From contig NZ_CP072524.1 of assembly GCF_017753665.1 (NCBI RefSeq), forward strand, positions 620,001-684,000: DNA of 64,000 bases, given 5' to 3'. This DNA is from Neisseria sicca (GTDB lineage Bacteria; Pseudomonadota; Gammaproteobacteria; Burkholderiales; Neisseriaceae). Below are positions 24,415 to 33,158 of the stretch, piece after piece. The notes below the pieces were generated by a model. The model saw only the letters and a list, made by a program, of their open reading frames with translations. It searched no databases and was not told the DNA's origin. Position 1 is the first letter of the stretch; the number at the start of each line of letters is the position of its first letter. A program made the position numbers and the translations under genes.

Positions 24415-25797
24415 ATGGCAAAAGACAACCGCATCCAAATGTTCCCGCACGAATGGCGTGCCAGCACCACCCTCTCCGGCGTTTACGCACTGCGTATGTT
24501 GGGGATGTTCTTGGTTCTCCCCGTTTTGTCCTTATACGCCGCCTCATTGCCCGGCGCGGAAAACAACAAAACCTTGGTCGGTCTGGCAATGGGCATCTAC
24601 GGATTGACACAGGCTTTGCTGCAACTGCCTTTGGGCATCGCCTCTGATAAATTCGGACGCAAAAAAACCATTTATGTCGGACTGATTGTCTTTGCCGCCG
24701 GTAGTTTTCTCGCCGCCGCCGCCAACTCATTGCCCATGCTGGTTGCCGCGCGCGCCATTCAAGGGGCGGGCGCAGTCAGTGCCGCAGTTACCGCGCTGCT
24801 TGCCGACTTGACCCGAGACGGCGTGCGTACCCGCGCAATGGCGATGATAGGCTTAAGCATCGGCTTGACCTTTTCCGTCAGCCTTGTGGTTGCCCCAATG
24901 ATTGCCGACATTATCGGCGTTCCCGGATTGTTTATGCTGACCGGTATCCTGACCGTCATCAGTATAGGCGTTGTCGCTTGGATGACCCCCGATCCCGAAG
25001 TATCCAAGCTGCACGAAGACACACAGGCGCAGCCCTCGCGCATGGGCGAAGTCCTTCGCGACCGCCAGCTTCTCAATCTCGATTTCGGCATTTTCGCGCT
25101 GCATGCCGCACAAATGGCGTTGTTCACCGCCCTGCCTTTTGCCATGACGCAGCTTGGTTTGGAAAAAATCCAGCATTGGAAAGTCTATCTGCCCTCGACC
25201 ATTACAGGGCTGGTGATTATGATCCCCCTCATCATCATCGGCGAAACCCGCAATAAGCTCAAACAAGTCTTCATCCTCGGCATCGCCTGCATCGCCGCGG
25301 CGCAAATCGGCTTATTGTTCGGCATGCACTCGATTTGGCTGATTACCGCCTATCTGATTGTTTACTTTATCGGCTTCAACGTATTGGAAGCCAGCCTGCC
25401 GTCCATGGTGTCTAAGATTGCGCCATCCGATTTGAAAGGCACGGCAATGGGCGTTTACAATACCATGCAGTCCGTCGGGCTGTTTGTGGGCGGAGCAAGC
25501 GGCGGATGGCTGTTCCAACAATATGGCTTTGCAGGCGTTTTCACCTTTTGCAGCGCGTTGATGCTGCTATGGCTGGTCATCGCCGTACTCGCGCCCGCGC
25601 CCAAACCCGTCAAAAACCTCAGCTATCCCGTCAGCCCCGCATGGCAGGAAAAACACGATTCGCTCTACCAAGCATTGTCCCAAGTCGAAGGCGTCGAAAG
25701 CATTACCTTCAGCGCAGACAAACAAACCATTTACATCAAGGCGTTGCAAAAAGGATTTGACCAAGAGGCCGCCGAAAACATCATCACAGGAGTTTAA
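24415..25797 (+). CDS. Major facilitator transporter, YajR-like
   Basis: A 460-residue MFS protein with 12 predicted membrane helices. MFS motif A is visible as GIASDKFGRKK after helix 2, and the pattern GIYGLTQALLQLP precedes it. After helix 12 it has an extra soluble tail of about 65 residues (ALSQVEGVESITFSADKQ...), matching the ferredoxin-like YAM domain of E. coli YajR. Substrate unknown. The ATG is 3 nt after an uptake-sequence pair (24371-24407); a TATAAT box is at 24340-24345. The ssb gene starts 3 nt after its stop, so the two are probably one transcript. Confidence 0.88.
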   Translation: MAKDNRIQMFPHEWRASTTLSGVYALRMLGMFLVLPVLSLYAASLPGAENNKTLVGLAMGIYGLTQALLQLPLGIASDKFGRKKTIYVGLIVFAAGSFLAAAANSLPMLVAARAIQGAGAVSAAVTALLADLTRDGVRTRAMAMIGLSIGLTFSVSLVVAPMIADIIGVPGLFMLTGILTVISIGVVAWMTPDPEVSKLHEDTQAQPSRMGEVLRDRQLLNLDFGIFALHAAQMALFTALPFAMTQLGLEKIQHWKVYLPSTITGLVIMIPLIIIGETRNKLKQVFILGIACIAAAQIGLLFGMHSIWLITAYLIVYFIGFNVLEASLPSMVSKIAPSDLKGTAMGVYNTMQSVGLFVGGASGGWLFQQYGFAGVFTFCSALMLLWLVIAVLAPAPKPVKNLSYPVSPAWQEKHDSLYQALSQVEGVESITFSADKQTIYIKALQKGFDQEAAENIITGV

Positions 25798-25800
25798 AAA

Positions 25801-26316
25801 ATGTCATTAAACAAAGTCATCCTTATCGGCCGTCTCGGTCGCGACCCCGAAGTCCGCTACATGCCCAACGGCGAAGCCGTCTGCAATTTCAGCGTCGCCA
25901 CCAGCGAAACTTGGAACGACCGCAACGGTCAACGCGTAGAGCGTACCGAATGGCACAACATCACCATGTACCGCCGCCTCGCCGAAATCGCCGGACAATA
26001 CCTGAAAAAAGGCAGCCAAGTGTATCTGGAAGGCCGCATCCAAAGCCGTAAATACCAAGGCAAAGACGGCATCGAACGTACCGCATATGACATCATCGCC
26101 AACGAAATGAAAATGCTCGGCGGCCGCAACGACAACAGCGGCGGCGCACCTTACGACGACGGCGGTTACAACCAAGGCGGCTACCAACAACAAGCGCCGC
26201 AACAACAATACCAAGCCGCCCCGCAAAACCAAGAGCCTCCCGCAGCCCCCCGCCGCCAAGCTCCCGCCGCACCGGCTGCTCCAGTTGAAGACATCGACGA
26301 CGATATTCCCTTTTGA
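25801..26316 (+). CDS. ssb: Single-stranded DNA-binding protein
   Basis: Binds ssDNA during replication, repair and transformation. The OB fold lies in residues 1-110 (LNKVILIGRLGRDPEVRYMP, TEWHNITMYRRLAEIAGQYLKKGSQVYLEGRIQSR), followed by a Gly/Gln/Pro/Ala-rich disordered linker and the acidic tip DIDDDIPF that docks partner proteins. 171 residues, typical for Neisseria. Translationally close to the MFS gene upstream, and ended by a strong hairpin terminator, immediately after which the AT-rich recombinase element begins. Confidence 0.97.
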   Translation: MSLNKVILIGRLGRDPEVRYMPNGEAVCNFSVATSETWNDRNGQRVERTEWHNITMYRRLAEIAGQYLKKGSQVYLEGRIQSRKYQGKDGIERTAYDIIANEMKMLGGRNDNSGGAPYDDGGYNQGGYQQQAPQQQYQAAPQNQEPPAAPRRQAPAAPAAPVEDIDDDIPF

Positions 26317-26360
26317 ATTCTGTATACTTGAATTTTGTAAAAAATAAATCATCAAAACCC

Positions 26361-26395
26361 AGAGAAACCTTATATAGCAAGGTTTCTCTTTTTTT
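26361..26395 (+). terminator. Intrinsic terminator of ssb
   Basis: Perfect 11-bp stem AGAGAAACCTT / AAGGTTTCTCT with a 7-nt loop, followed by seven or eight T. It has no uptake sequence, unlike most terminators here. It marks the left boundary of the AT-rich element. Confidence 0.9.
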
Positions 26396-26465
26396 ACACA
26401 TATTTTGACTTTTGTTATCTTCTTTGTTAGTATTTATATATATTAACTCTGTAAATTTAGTAGAT

Positions 26466-27743
26466 ATGTATAGACTAGAAACAATCCTGTTTTCAAATGG
26501 AGAACGCTTTTCCCTGTTAGTTAATGAGAAAACTGGTATACCTGATTTTTATTCAACCCTATGGGTAACAGTAGAACTACGTAATCAATCCGCAGTAAAT
26601 ACCATTAGAAATAAACTAGGAACCATACAATGGCTAATGAACTGGGAAAAAGAGAATAATCTTGTTATTAGTGATCTAATTCATAAAGAGATACTCTTAA
26701 CAGAAAATCAATTAGAATCTCTTATTCAACATATGAGACTAAATGTAAAAAAGCAAAAAAATGTAATTAGTACAAAAAAAAGTGTGTCAATGAAAGGTCG
26801 AACTCAATTTATTGATATTTACTCGTCTGTATCCCTTAGTCACCAATATAATAGGCTAACAACACTTTCAGAATACATATTATTTCTATCTAAAGTAATA
26901 AGTGTATCTAACGAATATATCAAAAAATTAACAAAATTACTTACGCTAATTAAAGGAGTAAGACCTAAGAATCATAAAGCATTATCTATCAAACCAGAAA
27001 GTGAGTTACCCGATGGATTGTTAGATGAGTTTATGTCTATTGCGAACTTTTCAAACCCTAATAATCCGTTTCAAGATATCGGAATAAGAAAAAGAAACCA
27101 TTTAATGTTTATTTTACTGAAAGAATTAGGAATTAGAAGAGGAGAACTATTATCACTTCAAATACCATTTATCGATATAGGGACTGCTAAACCATCGGTT
27201 ACAATAAAGCGAACGCATGATGATAAATTTGACACAAGAAAAATTCAGGCAGTTAGTAAAACTAAAGAAAGGCGCTTGCCAATATCACAAAAGATAGCTC
27301 AACTACTTAATGATTATATTATGAATTATCGTTCTAAAGTTCCCAATGCGAATACACATCCATATTTGTTTGTAACTCATCGAAAAGGAAAAACTCAAGG
27401 GAGTCCAATTAGTACAAGTTCTTTTGACAACGTTATTGTACCAACGATGAAAAAGGTAGATCCAAGATTCTCTATTATTCATCCGCATATTTTTCGTCAT
27501 GAATGGAACTTATATTTTTCACGAAAAGTAGATAAGAATAATAAAAATTTAAATCATGATTCTTCCCATAAAGATTTTATCTCCCCTGAAAAAGAGGCAA
27601 AAATAAGACAGCATCTCATGGGGCATACGTCAGAAAAATCAGGTAATTTCTATAATCAACGTTATATTAGAGAAAAAGCTAACAAGATATTATTAGAACT
27701 TCAAATTGAGTTTCAAAAAAAGGTTGATGATTATGAATCATAA
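26466..27743 (+). CDS. Tyrosine recombinase, first of trio
   Basis: About 425 residues from the ATG at 26466; a TTG at 26412 is possible but has no support. The C-terminal catalytic domain shows the family residues in order: Arg in ELGIRRGELLSL, a Lys in KTKERRLPIS, the HxxR box HIFRHEW, and the final HLMGHTSEKSGNFYNQRY with the His and nucleophile Tyr. The N-terminal half is a SAM-like helical arm. It would cut and rejoin DNA at the element's ends. AT-rich codon use. Its stop overlaps the next gene's start by 11 nt, indicating coupled translation. Confidence 0.85.
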   Translation: MYRLETILFSNGERFSLLVNEKTGIPDFYSTLWVTVELRNQSAVNTIRNKLGTIQWLMNWEKENNLVISDLIHKEILLTENQLESLIQHMRLNVKKQKNVISTKKSVSMKGRTQFIDIYSSVSLSHQYNRLTTLSEYILFLSKVISVSNEYIKKLTKLLTLIKGVRPKNHKALSIKPESELPDGLLDEFMSIANFSNPNNPFQDIGIRKRNHLMFILLKELGIRRGELLSLQIPFIDIGTAKPSVTIKRTHDDKFDTRKIQAVSKTKERRLPISQKIAQLLNDYIMNYRSKVPNANTHPYLFVTHRKGKTQGSPISTSSFDNVIVPTMKKVDPRFSIIHPHIFRHEWNLYFSRKVDKNNKNLNHDSSHKDFISPEKEAKIRQHLMGHTSEKSGNFYNQRYIREKANKILLELQIEFQKKVDDYES

Positions 27744-29253
27744 TAAAATTATTAGACAATCTAGAGATGGATATGTATTTGATGAAAACGAAAATTCTTG
27801 GCATATAAGCAAAGAAATAAAGATTAATTTTTCTAAACACATATTAGGAATTAATAAAAAAACATTAGAAGGGTTTAGAAAGACATTAGCAATATATGCC
27901 GAAAAATATTCAAGTTATCACGTATCTCACATGTACCAACAGTTCCAACGATTAGTAATTTCAACTAGATTAGAAAATATTAGCGTGCCAATAATCTTGG
28001 ATTGGAAAAATAAATTAGGAAAAGAACGTGAATGGTATTTAGGTTCATTAAAAGGTTTTTTGCTCTCGTGGTACGAGTATGGTTATTATGGAGTTGATAA
28101 AGCTGTTGCATCTCTACTAGAAAGCTTTACTTTGAGTGGAAATGATAAAGGTAAATCGGTAATAATGAGATGCCCTTATACGGGAGCATTTACTGAAAAT
28201 GAAATTTTAGCTTTAATGACAGAGCTGGCTAGACTTTGGAAAGAAGATCTTATTTCATTTGAAACATATACATATATCCACTTACTTCAAGCTACTGCAA
28301 GAAGACCTATTCAAATACGACATTTAAAATTTGAAGACTTGAAAAAAGAAGCTTCTCAAGGAACATGGAATTATTTCCTAAATATACCTAGTGCTAAAAA
28401 GAGAGGTGGGTTATTTAGAAAAACATTTAAAAAGATTGCTATTACAGAGGACTTGTATTTAGTTCTCTTAAACTTTTTAGAATATCAGTATAAAAAATTG
28501 CTTAGCCTAGTTGATGAAACATTTATATCAGATTATAAAATGAAATTACCAATGTTTATTGATTGGCGTTTTCTGAAGAATAATATAAAAAATAGGAATT
28601 TTGATCTTTCATTATTAGAATTAGATATTTTTCATTACTCGAGCTCTTCATTAGAACTAAATGTATTACGAAAATTCTGTATACATCAAAAAGCTGTTTC
28701 AGAGCGAACAGGTGAAATTATTCATGTTAATGCAAGACGTTTTCGTCATACAAGGGGGACTAACCTAGGGAGAAAAGGAGTTGGTGCAGCGATTATAGCA
28801 GAACTACTAGATCACTCAGATACACAAAATGTGAAAGTCTATACTGAAAATACAGCGGATACAGTGCAATATATTGATCGCGTTATGGGTGCTGAAATGG
28901 GAAAACTAGCCCAAGCATTCGTTGGCAGAATTATTTCTAATTTGAATGAAAGTGAGAGAGGATTTGATCCAACATCTTTAATAACTAATAACGGAGTAGA
29001 TACTATAGGCGCATGTGGGACGAATGATTTTTGTATAACTGGTTATGAGACTTGTTATTTATGTCCTAAATTTAGACCTTTGGTTGATGGTCCACATCAA
29101 CAAATATTAAATAAACTGTATAAAGAGAAAGAAGAACGTTTAAGAAGAACTAAAAGTATAGATTATGCATCTTCTAAGGATCGTATTATATTGGCTGTTG
29201 AATATGTTGTTCAAGCGTGTAATGAAATGAAAAAAAATATGGAGGCTCATTAA
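27733..29253 (+). CDS. Tyrosine recombinase, second of trio, with Cys cluster
   Basis: About 506 residues; the ATG at 27733 has AAAAGG nine bases upstream. The catalytic set is visible: Arg in LLQATARRPIQIRHLKFEDL, the box ARRFRHTRGTNL, and LLDHSDTQNVKVY with His and the likely nucleophile Tyr. After the catalytic domain comes a Cys-rich segment, ACGTNDFCITGYETCYLCPKF, with four cysteines that could bind zinc, and then a charged helix. Second gene of a coupled operon; the third begins 2 nt after its stop with a good GGAGG site. The individual role in the trio is unknown. Confidence 0.82.
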   Translation: MNHNKIIRQSRDGYVFDENENSWHISKEIKINFSKHILGINKKTLEGFRKTLAIYAEKYSSYHVSHMYQQFQRLVISTRLENISVPIILDWKNKLGKEREWYLGSLKGFLLSWYEYGYYGVDKAVASLLESFTLSGNDKGKSVIMRCPYTGAFTENEILALMTELARLWKEDLISFETYTYIHLLQATARRPIQIRHLKFEDLKKEASQGTWNYFLNIPSAKKRGGLFRKTFKKIAITEDLYLVLLNFLEYQYKKLLSLVDETFISDYKMKLPMFIDWRFLKNNIKNRNFDLSLLELDIFHYSSSSLELNVLRKFCIHQKAVSERTGEIIHVNARRFRHTRGTNLGRKGVGAAIIAELLDHSDTQNVKVYTENTADTVQYIDRVMGAEMGKLAQAFVGRIISNLNESERGFDPTSLITNNGVDTIGACGTNDFCITGYETCYLCPKFRPLVDGPHQQILNKLYKEKEERLRRTKSIDYASSKDRIILAVEYVVQACNEMKKNMEAH

Positions 29254-29255
29254 TT

Positions 29256-31298
29256 ATGAATAATACAATTTTTTTCCAAGTACATGAGAATCCAAAATCC
29301 AGTTTAGAAAATTTTATCACTTTCTGTAGAAACAAACTTACAGCTTTCGGAAGTGATTGTTGGGACAATAATCAATGGAGAGATACCTTTAATCTTCACA
29401 ACATTCAAGTTCGTTTTTCCACAGATAGGGTTAAATCTACATCCTATCAATATGAGCCGTTATCTGAACCATTTATTGATTTTGCTAAAGCATACATTCG
29501 TTATGTTTACTCTCAGCAACCAGTTCGTCAATTATCACGGCATCTTGAGTCATTACGTATGGTTGAAATGGCTTTATACAATGTAAAAGACAATTGCGAT
29601 ATATTACAACTCGATAATTTAGTCATTAATGAAGTTGAAACCCTTGTATTGAAAAAATATAAAAAAGATACTGAATCAGTCAATAAATTAGGATATCAAC
29701 TTGAGAAGTTATTTGATTTTTGTCGTGAAAATGGTATTACTCCAAATTTGTCTTTATGGAATAACCCATATAAACGTCCTAGAGATTTAACGATATTGCT
29801 TGATGAAAGAGGAAAAGAATACCGTTCAAGTAAAATGCCAACAGATGAAGAAATGATGTTGGTAGCCAAACTCTTTCATGATGCACCAAATTTAGATAAA
29901 GAAACTGAGTATTATACAGCAGTTATGGCTCTACTTATGGTTGCTCCATCTCGTTGTTCTGAGTTGATGTCTTTATCTGTTAATTGCTTAGAATGGGAAG
30001 AAGATAGCCTAGGAAATAAGCAATTAGGTATTCGATGGATACCTGCAAAAAATGGAAAAGAGGGTTTGAAATGGGTTCCTAGTAGCATGCAAGATGTGAT
30101 TATTGAAGCAGTCAAACGTTTAACAGATATAGGAGCTTTAGCAAGAAAAGCAGCAAAGTTTGCGGAAGAAAATCCGAACACGGTAATGATATCACCAGAT
30201 CAAGGTATGCAAGTATCCCATTATTTACCTCAAAAACCTTTAACTGAAATAGAAATAGGTAAGGTTTTAGAAATTAATGGAAAGCATGGGATTAAAACTA
30301 AGTGGTTTGAAAAGTTAATGAAAGAAAATAGTGGTGTTATAACTCCCAATGTTTTAGGGAAATACTTATACGAAAAATATACCTCAAAATTCAATTACTG
30401 GCCATATATTGATAAAAATAAAAACGTTAAAGCTTCTGAAGCCTTATTATTATTCAGAGAAAATGAATTTCATGATAATTTTCTCCCTAAAAAATTTTCT
30501 TTTATATTACCAACAGTAAATCTTATTAATGATAGATTCTGCTATTCTGATACACGCCCTAAAACATCATTATGGGAAAAGCATTGTATAACTACTTCGA
30601 AAGGAGAGTTTGTTAGATTGCTATCACACAATGCAAGGCATTGGTTAAGTACAAAAGCTGAGAGAGGTGGAATGGATGAATTAACTTTAGCGAACTGGGC
30701 AGGGAGGGCTAGAATTGCAGATAATAAGGCTTATGATCACAGGACAGAAGAAGAAAAAAGTGAAGCAGTTCGGAATTTACTTATTCCCGAGGATGCTTCA
30801 CTGTTAGATAAAATTCATTTAAATCTTCCAGTAACCTATGAAGACTTAGGAAAAAATAGAATTGGAATTGCAACTATAACAGAAATAGGCATTTGTGAGC
30901 ATGATTATGCAATGTCGCCATGTTCTCGCCATGGGGATTGTGAAACATGTAAAGAACTCGTTTGTATTAAAGGATTAGAATCATCTTTAGAAATATTAAA
31001 GCTTAGAGAAATTCAACTTACAGAACAATTTAATAAAGCGAGAGAGCATCATAAATTAGGTGTTTTTGGTGCAGATCGGTGGATAAGTAATTTGGGATGG
31101 AGATTAACACATATAAAAACTAAAATTGCATTTCTAGAAAATAGGGAAATTCCAAATGGATCATTATTACGAATTCCTGATGAGTATGACCCTTCCCCAG
31201 TTAAATTAGCTTTACAGGAAAAAGGAATGGATGTAGACATTCTAAAACCAGAAACGGCTAAACTTGATGATGATTTATATAGGTTAATGGAGATGTAG
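29256..31298 (+). CDS. Large tyrosine recombinase, third of trio, with Cys cluster
   Basis: 680 residues, resembling the long TnpB-type recombinases of Tn554-like elements. The catalytic pattern includes Arg in LLMVAPSRCSELMSLS, the box LLSHNARHWLSTKAERGG, and the later WAGRARIADNKAYDH with the likely nucleophile Tyr. The C-terminal part has a Cys/His cluster (CEHDYAMSPCSRHGDCETC, then VC), a possible zinc module as in the preceding protein. GGAGG lies 10 nt before the ATG. The stop is 1 nt from the next gene. Confidence 0.83.
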   Translation: MNNTIFFQVHENPKSSLENFITFCRNKLTAFGSDCWDNNQWRDTFNLHNIQVRFSTDRVKSTSYQYEPLSEPFIDFAKAYIRYVYSQQPVRQLSRHLESLRMVEMALYNVKDNCDILQLDNLVINEVETLVLKKYKKDTESVNKLGYQLEKLFDFCRENGITPNLSLWNNPYKRPRDLTILLDERGKEYRSSKMPTDEEMMLVAKLFHDAPNLDKETEYYTAVMALLMVAPSRCSELMSLSVNCLEWEEDSLGNKQLGIRWIPAKNGKEGLKWVPSSMQDVIIEAVKRLTDIGALARKAAKFAEENPNTVMISPDQGMQVSHYLPQKPLTEIEIGKVLEINGKHGIKTKWFEKLMKENSGVITPNVLGKYLYEKYTSKFNYWPYIDKNKNVKASEALLLFRENEFHDNFLPKKFSFILPTVNLINDRFCYSDTRPKTSLWEKHCITTSKGEFVRLLSHNARHWLSTKAERGGMDELTLANWAGRARIADNKAYDHRTEEEKSEAVRNLLIPEDASLLDKIHLNLPVTYEDLGKNRIGIATITEIGICEHDYAMSPCSRHGDCETCKELVCIKGLESSLEILKLREIQLTEQFNKAREHHKLGVFGADRWISNLGWRLTHIKTKIAFLENREIPNGSLLRIPDEYDPSPVKLALQEKGMDVDILKPETAKLDDDLYRLMEM

Positions 31299-31299
31299 T

Positions 31300-31710
31300 A
31301 TGCCTAAAATTCTTATTACAGAAGAAAATTTGGAAGATATCATTATGTTGATTAAAACCTGGGAGGGGAAGTTAACATGGAATTTACTTTGCTCTAAAGT
31401 TTCAGAGTTATTGAATATTAAGAGTATTGAAAGACAATCACTAGCTAATTATCCAGATATACAAGAGGCATTTAGTAAACAAAAACAGAAGCTTAAAGAA
31501 AAAGCAAAAGCTAACCCAGAACCGAATGTAACAATGGATTATCTGCAAAAGCAAGTTAAGAATTTAAAAGCTCAGGTACAACGTTTGGAAGAAATTAATG
31601 AGCGATATAAACAGCAATTTATTGTATGGCAATATAATGCATATATGCATGGTATGACCCAAGTTACTTTAAATAAGCCTCTTATTGCTGTTAACCGTCA
31701 ACGTAGGTAA
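31300..31710 (+). CDS. Small coiled-coil protein of the recombinase trio (TnpC-like)
   Basis: 136 residues. The N-terminal half contains ITEENLEDIIMLIKTWEGKLTWNLLCSKV, resembling a helix-turn-helix or arm-binding region, and the second half is a heptad-type coiled coil (YLQKQVKNLKAQVQRLEEINERYKQQF). Size and layout match TnpC of Tn554-type elements, an accessory protein in transposition. It is the last gene of the unit; a GGAGATG site lies inside the end of the upstream gene. The comparison is by architecture only. Confidence 0.6.
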   Translation: MPKILITEENLEDIIMLIKTWEGKLTWNLLCSKVSELLNIKSIERQSLANYPDIQEAFSKQKQKLKEKAKANPEPNVTMDYLQKQVKNLKAQVQRLEEINERYKQQFIVWQYNAYMHGMTQVTLNKPLIAVNRQRR

Positions 31711-31755
31711 TTTATAGGATGTAAGGTAAATTATTTTTACTATAGTAGTCTCTAC

Positions 31756-31793
31756 AAAAGATCGTCTGAAAATCAATTTTCAGACAATCTCTT
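31756..31793. terminator. Decayed uptake-sequence hairpin beyond the recombinase element
   Basis: AAAAGATCGTCTGAAAAT and ATTTTCAGACAATCTCTT pair with two substitutions from the host dialect (GATCG, GACAATC). It marks the return to Neisseria-like sequence on the right of the AT-rich element. Confidence 0.6.
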
Positions 31794-32205
31794 CACACCT
31801 ATTAAACTTCTTGATGGGTAGAGTAGAAGACAATTTTCGTCAACATCTACTTCTTCCGGGCAGAGAGATACAGCAGTTTAATGGCGCGTCAAACACTATT
31901 ATACTGAACTACTTTCCGCTCAAGCCCGCACCGCAGCTTGCAGCAGCCTCCACTAAATCTTAATTTTGTTAACAATATGGATTCGCTCAGCTTCGCTCAC
32001 GTCTTGCCGGAGACAAGCACGCGGCCATGTATGCAAAAATTTAAGACTGCTGCATGATCATTAATCCCAAAGGTATTCCAAAAATAATTGTCCAAACTGG
32101 TTATCGGAACAGGAGCGCGATTGAAGTGTAACGCGAAATTTCAGGCAATCTGCATACCTCGCAATGACTGTGGCTGTCTAAACCCCGCCATTTCAGGAAT
32201 GAACC
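31794..32205. other. Gene-free stretch
   Basis: About 410 bp with no convincing reading frame on either strand. It is of mixed composition and has no recognised insertion-sequence end. A ribosome site (AGGAATG) at the right edge belongs to the gene at 32206. Confidence 0.6.
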
Positions 32206-33045
32206 ATGCCCAACACCCCCATCTCATCCGAACATCCCCACGACAGCACCCTATCCCCCTGCATGCTCACCGACTGGACATTCACGTGCTACCACACGCC
32301 CGGTAAATCCGAGTATGCCGTGGTGTACGGCACAGTCGTCCAAGATGGTTCGGGACGTTTTACCGCAGGCAGCCGAATCCGCACCTCGCCCGTTACCCTA
32401 TGGGCGGCACCGCTGGCTCATACGCACAACTCGGTATATTGCCTGCCGGAAGGTGCAGGTTGCTTTTGCGACCTGCCTGCAACCTTGCAGCCTGCCATCG
32501 ACTGTTTGGGTATCGACCCTGCCGAAGCGGCCGTTATCCTGCAAAACGCCTTCATGCAGCCTGCACATACCTTGCCTGAAACCGCCTGTTTCGGCGTTCC
32601 GGTGATGCAGCCGGCAGGACAGGGCGATTGTCCGGTCGTCATGGAACGCCACATCGCCGAATTGCCGTTCTACCTGTTTTGGCGGGACAGCAGCATCGGT
32701 TCGGCCCAAAGCCTGATAGACGGACAAGCCGCCGTGTTTCTGCACGATTGGAACGCATTCTGCCGACGGTTTGTTCGTACCGGCAGACACCGCGGCCAAA
32801 CCGGCCACACAGGCGACAAAGCCGCAGATGGCCAATACAGCTATTTCGGCCTGCCGATTGTGCATACGCCAGGACAAGACAATGCCCCTGCCGTACCGGA
32901 AGCCGACATCGCCAAACTACCGTTTTACACCTATTGGCACACCGCCTGCGCTTCCGATGTGCACCGGTTAGCAGACGGCAAACGCGTTGTGCCCCTTGCC
33001 GATTGGGAAGCCTTCTGCCAACGGTTGGTATTGACCGGCAGATAG
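32206..33045 (+). CDS. Unknown protein with two tandem copies of a 65-residue module
   Basis: 279 residues, family not recognised. The second half is an internal duplication: residues about 127-192 (FGVPVMQPAGQGDCPV... ending FCRRFVRTGR) and about 213-278 (FGLPIVHTPGQDNAPAV... ending FCQRLVLTGR) align with shared AELPFY or AKLPFY, the motif W followed by a Cys/Ser-rich turn, and DW.AFC. The first 125 residues are different and contain five or more cysteines. No signal peptide or membrane segment. The start follows AGGAATGAACC. It is adjacent to a phage-like phosphoesterase gene, suggesting an accessory or prophage-derived origin. Confidence 0.75.
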   Translation: MPNTPISSEHPHDSTLSPCMLTDWTFTCYHTPGKSEYAVVYGTVVQDGSGRFTAGSRIRTSPVTLWAAPLAHTHNSVYCLPEGAGCFCDLPATLQPAIDCLGIDPAEAAVILQNAFMQPAHTLPETACFGVPVMQPAGQGDCPVVMERHIAELPFYLFWRDSSIGSAQSLIDGQAAVFLHDWNAFCRRFVRTGRHRGQTGHTGDKAADGQYSYFGLPIVHTPGQDNAPAVPEADIAKLPFYTYWHTACASDVHRLADGKRVVPLADWEAFCQRLVLTGR

Positions 33046-33055
33046 GCGGGCAAAA

Positions 33056-33122
33056 AAAGTGCAGGCTGCTTTTTATCGCCCCAACTCCGTTTCAGACGAC
33101 CTCTAAAGCAGCCTGCACCTTA
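33056..33122. terminator. Hairpin made of AAGCAGCCTGCA arms around a host uptake sequence
   Basis: AAAGTGCAGGCTGCTTT and AAAGCAGCCTGCACCTT pair (Kingella-type dialect AAGCAGCCTGCA), and the loop carries TTTCAGACGACCT, the host dialect. It lies between the two-repeat protein gene and the phosphoesterase gene. Confidence 0.7.
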
Positions 33123-33158
33123 TTTTTCATTGTCAGATGACCAGAAACCGAGTATCCC

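Larger units (their letters stand above)
26397..31755 (+). mobile_element. AT-rich recombinase-trio element downstream of ssb
   Basis: A 5.3-kb block with low GC content and no uptake sequences, between the ssb terminator and the next uptake-sequence hairpin at 31756. It holds four tightly packed plus-strand genes: three tyrosine recombinases (about 425, 506 and 680 residues) and a small coiled-coil protein. The arrangement recalls Tn554 (TnpA/B/C) and other tandem-recombinase elements such as RIT. No cargo gene and no clear terminal repeats could be found by eye, so the exact ends are approximate. Confidence 0.75.

Noticed and set aside
26412..26466. Upstream TTG start for the first recombinase
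   Set aside because: It overlaps the terminator's downstream region with no ribosome site; the ATG at 26466 fits the protein start better.
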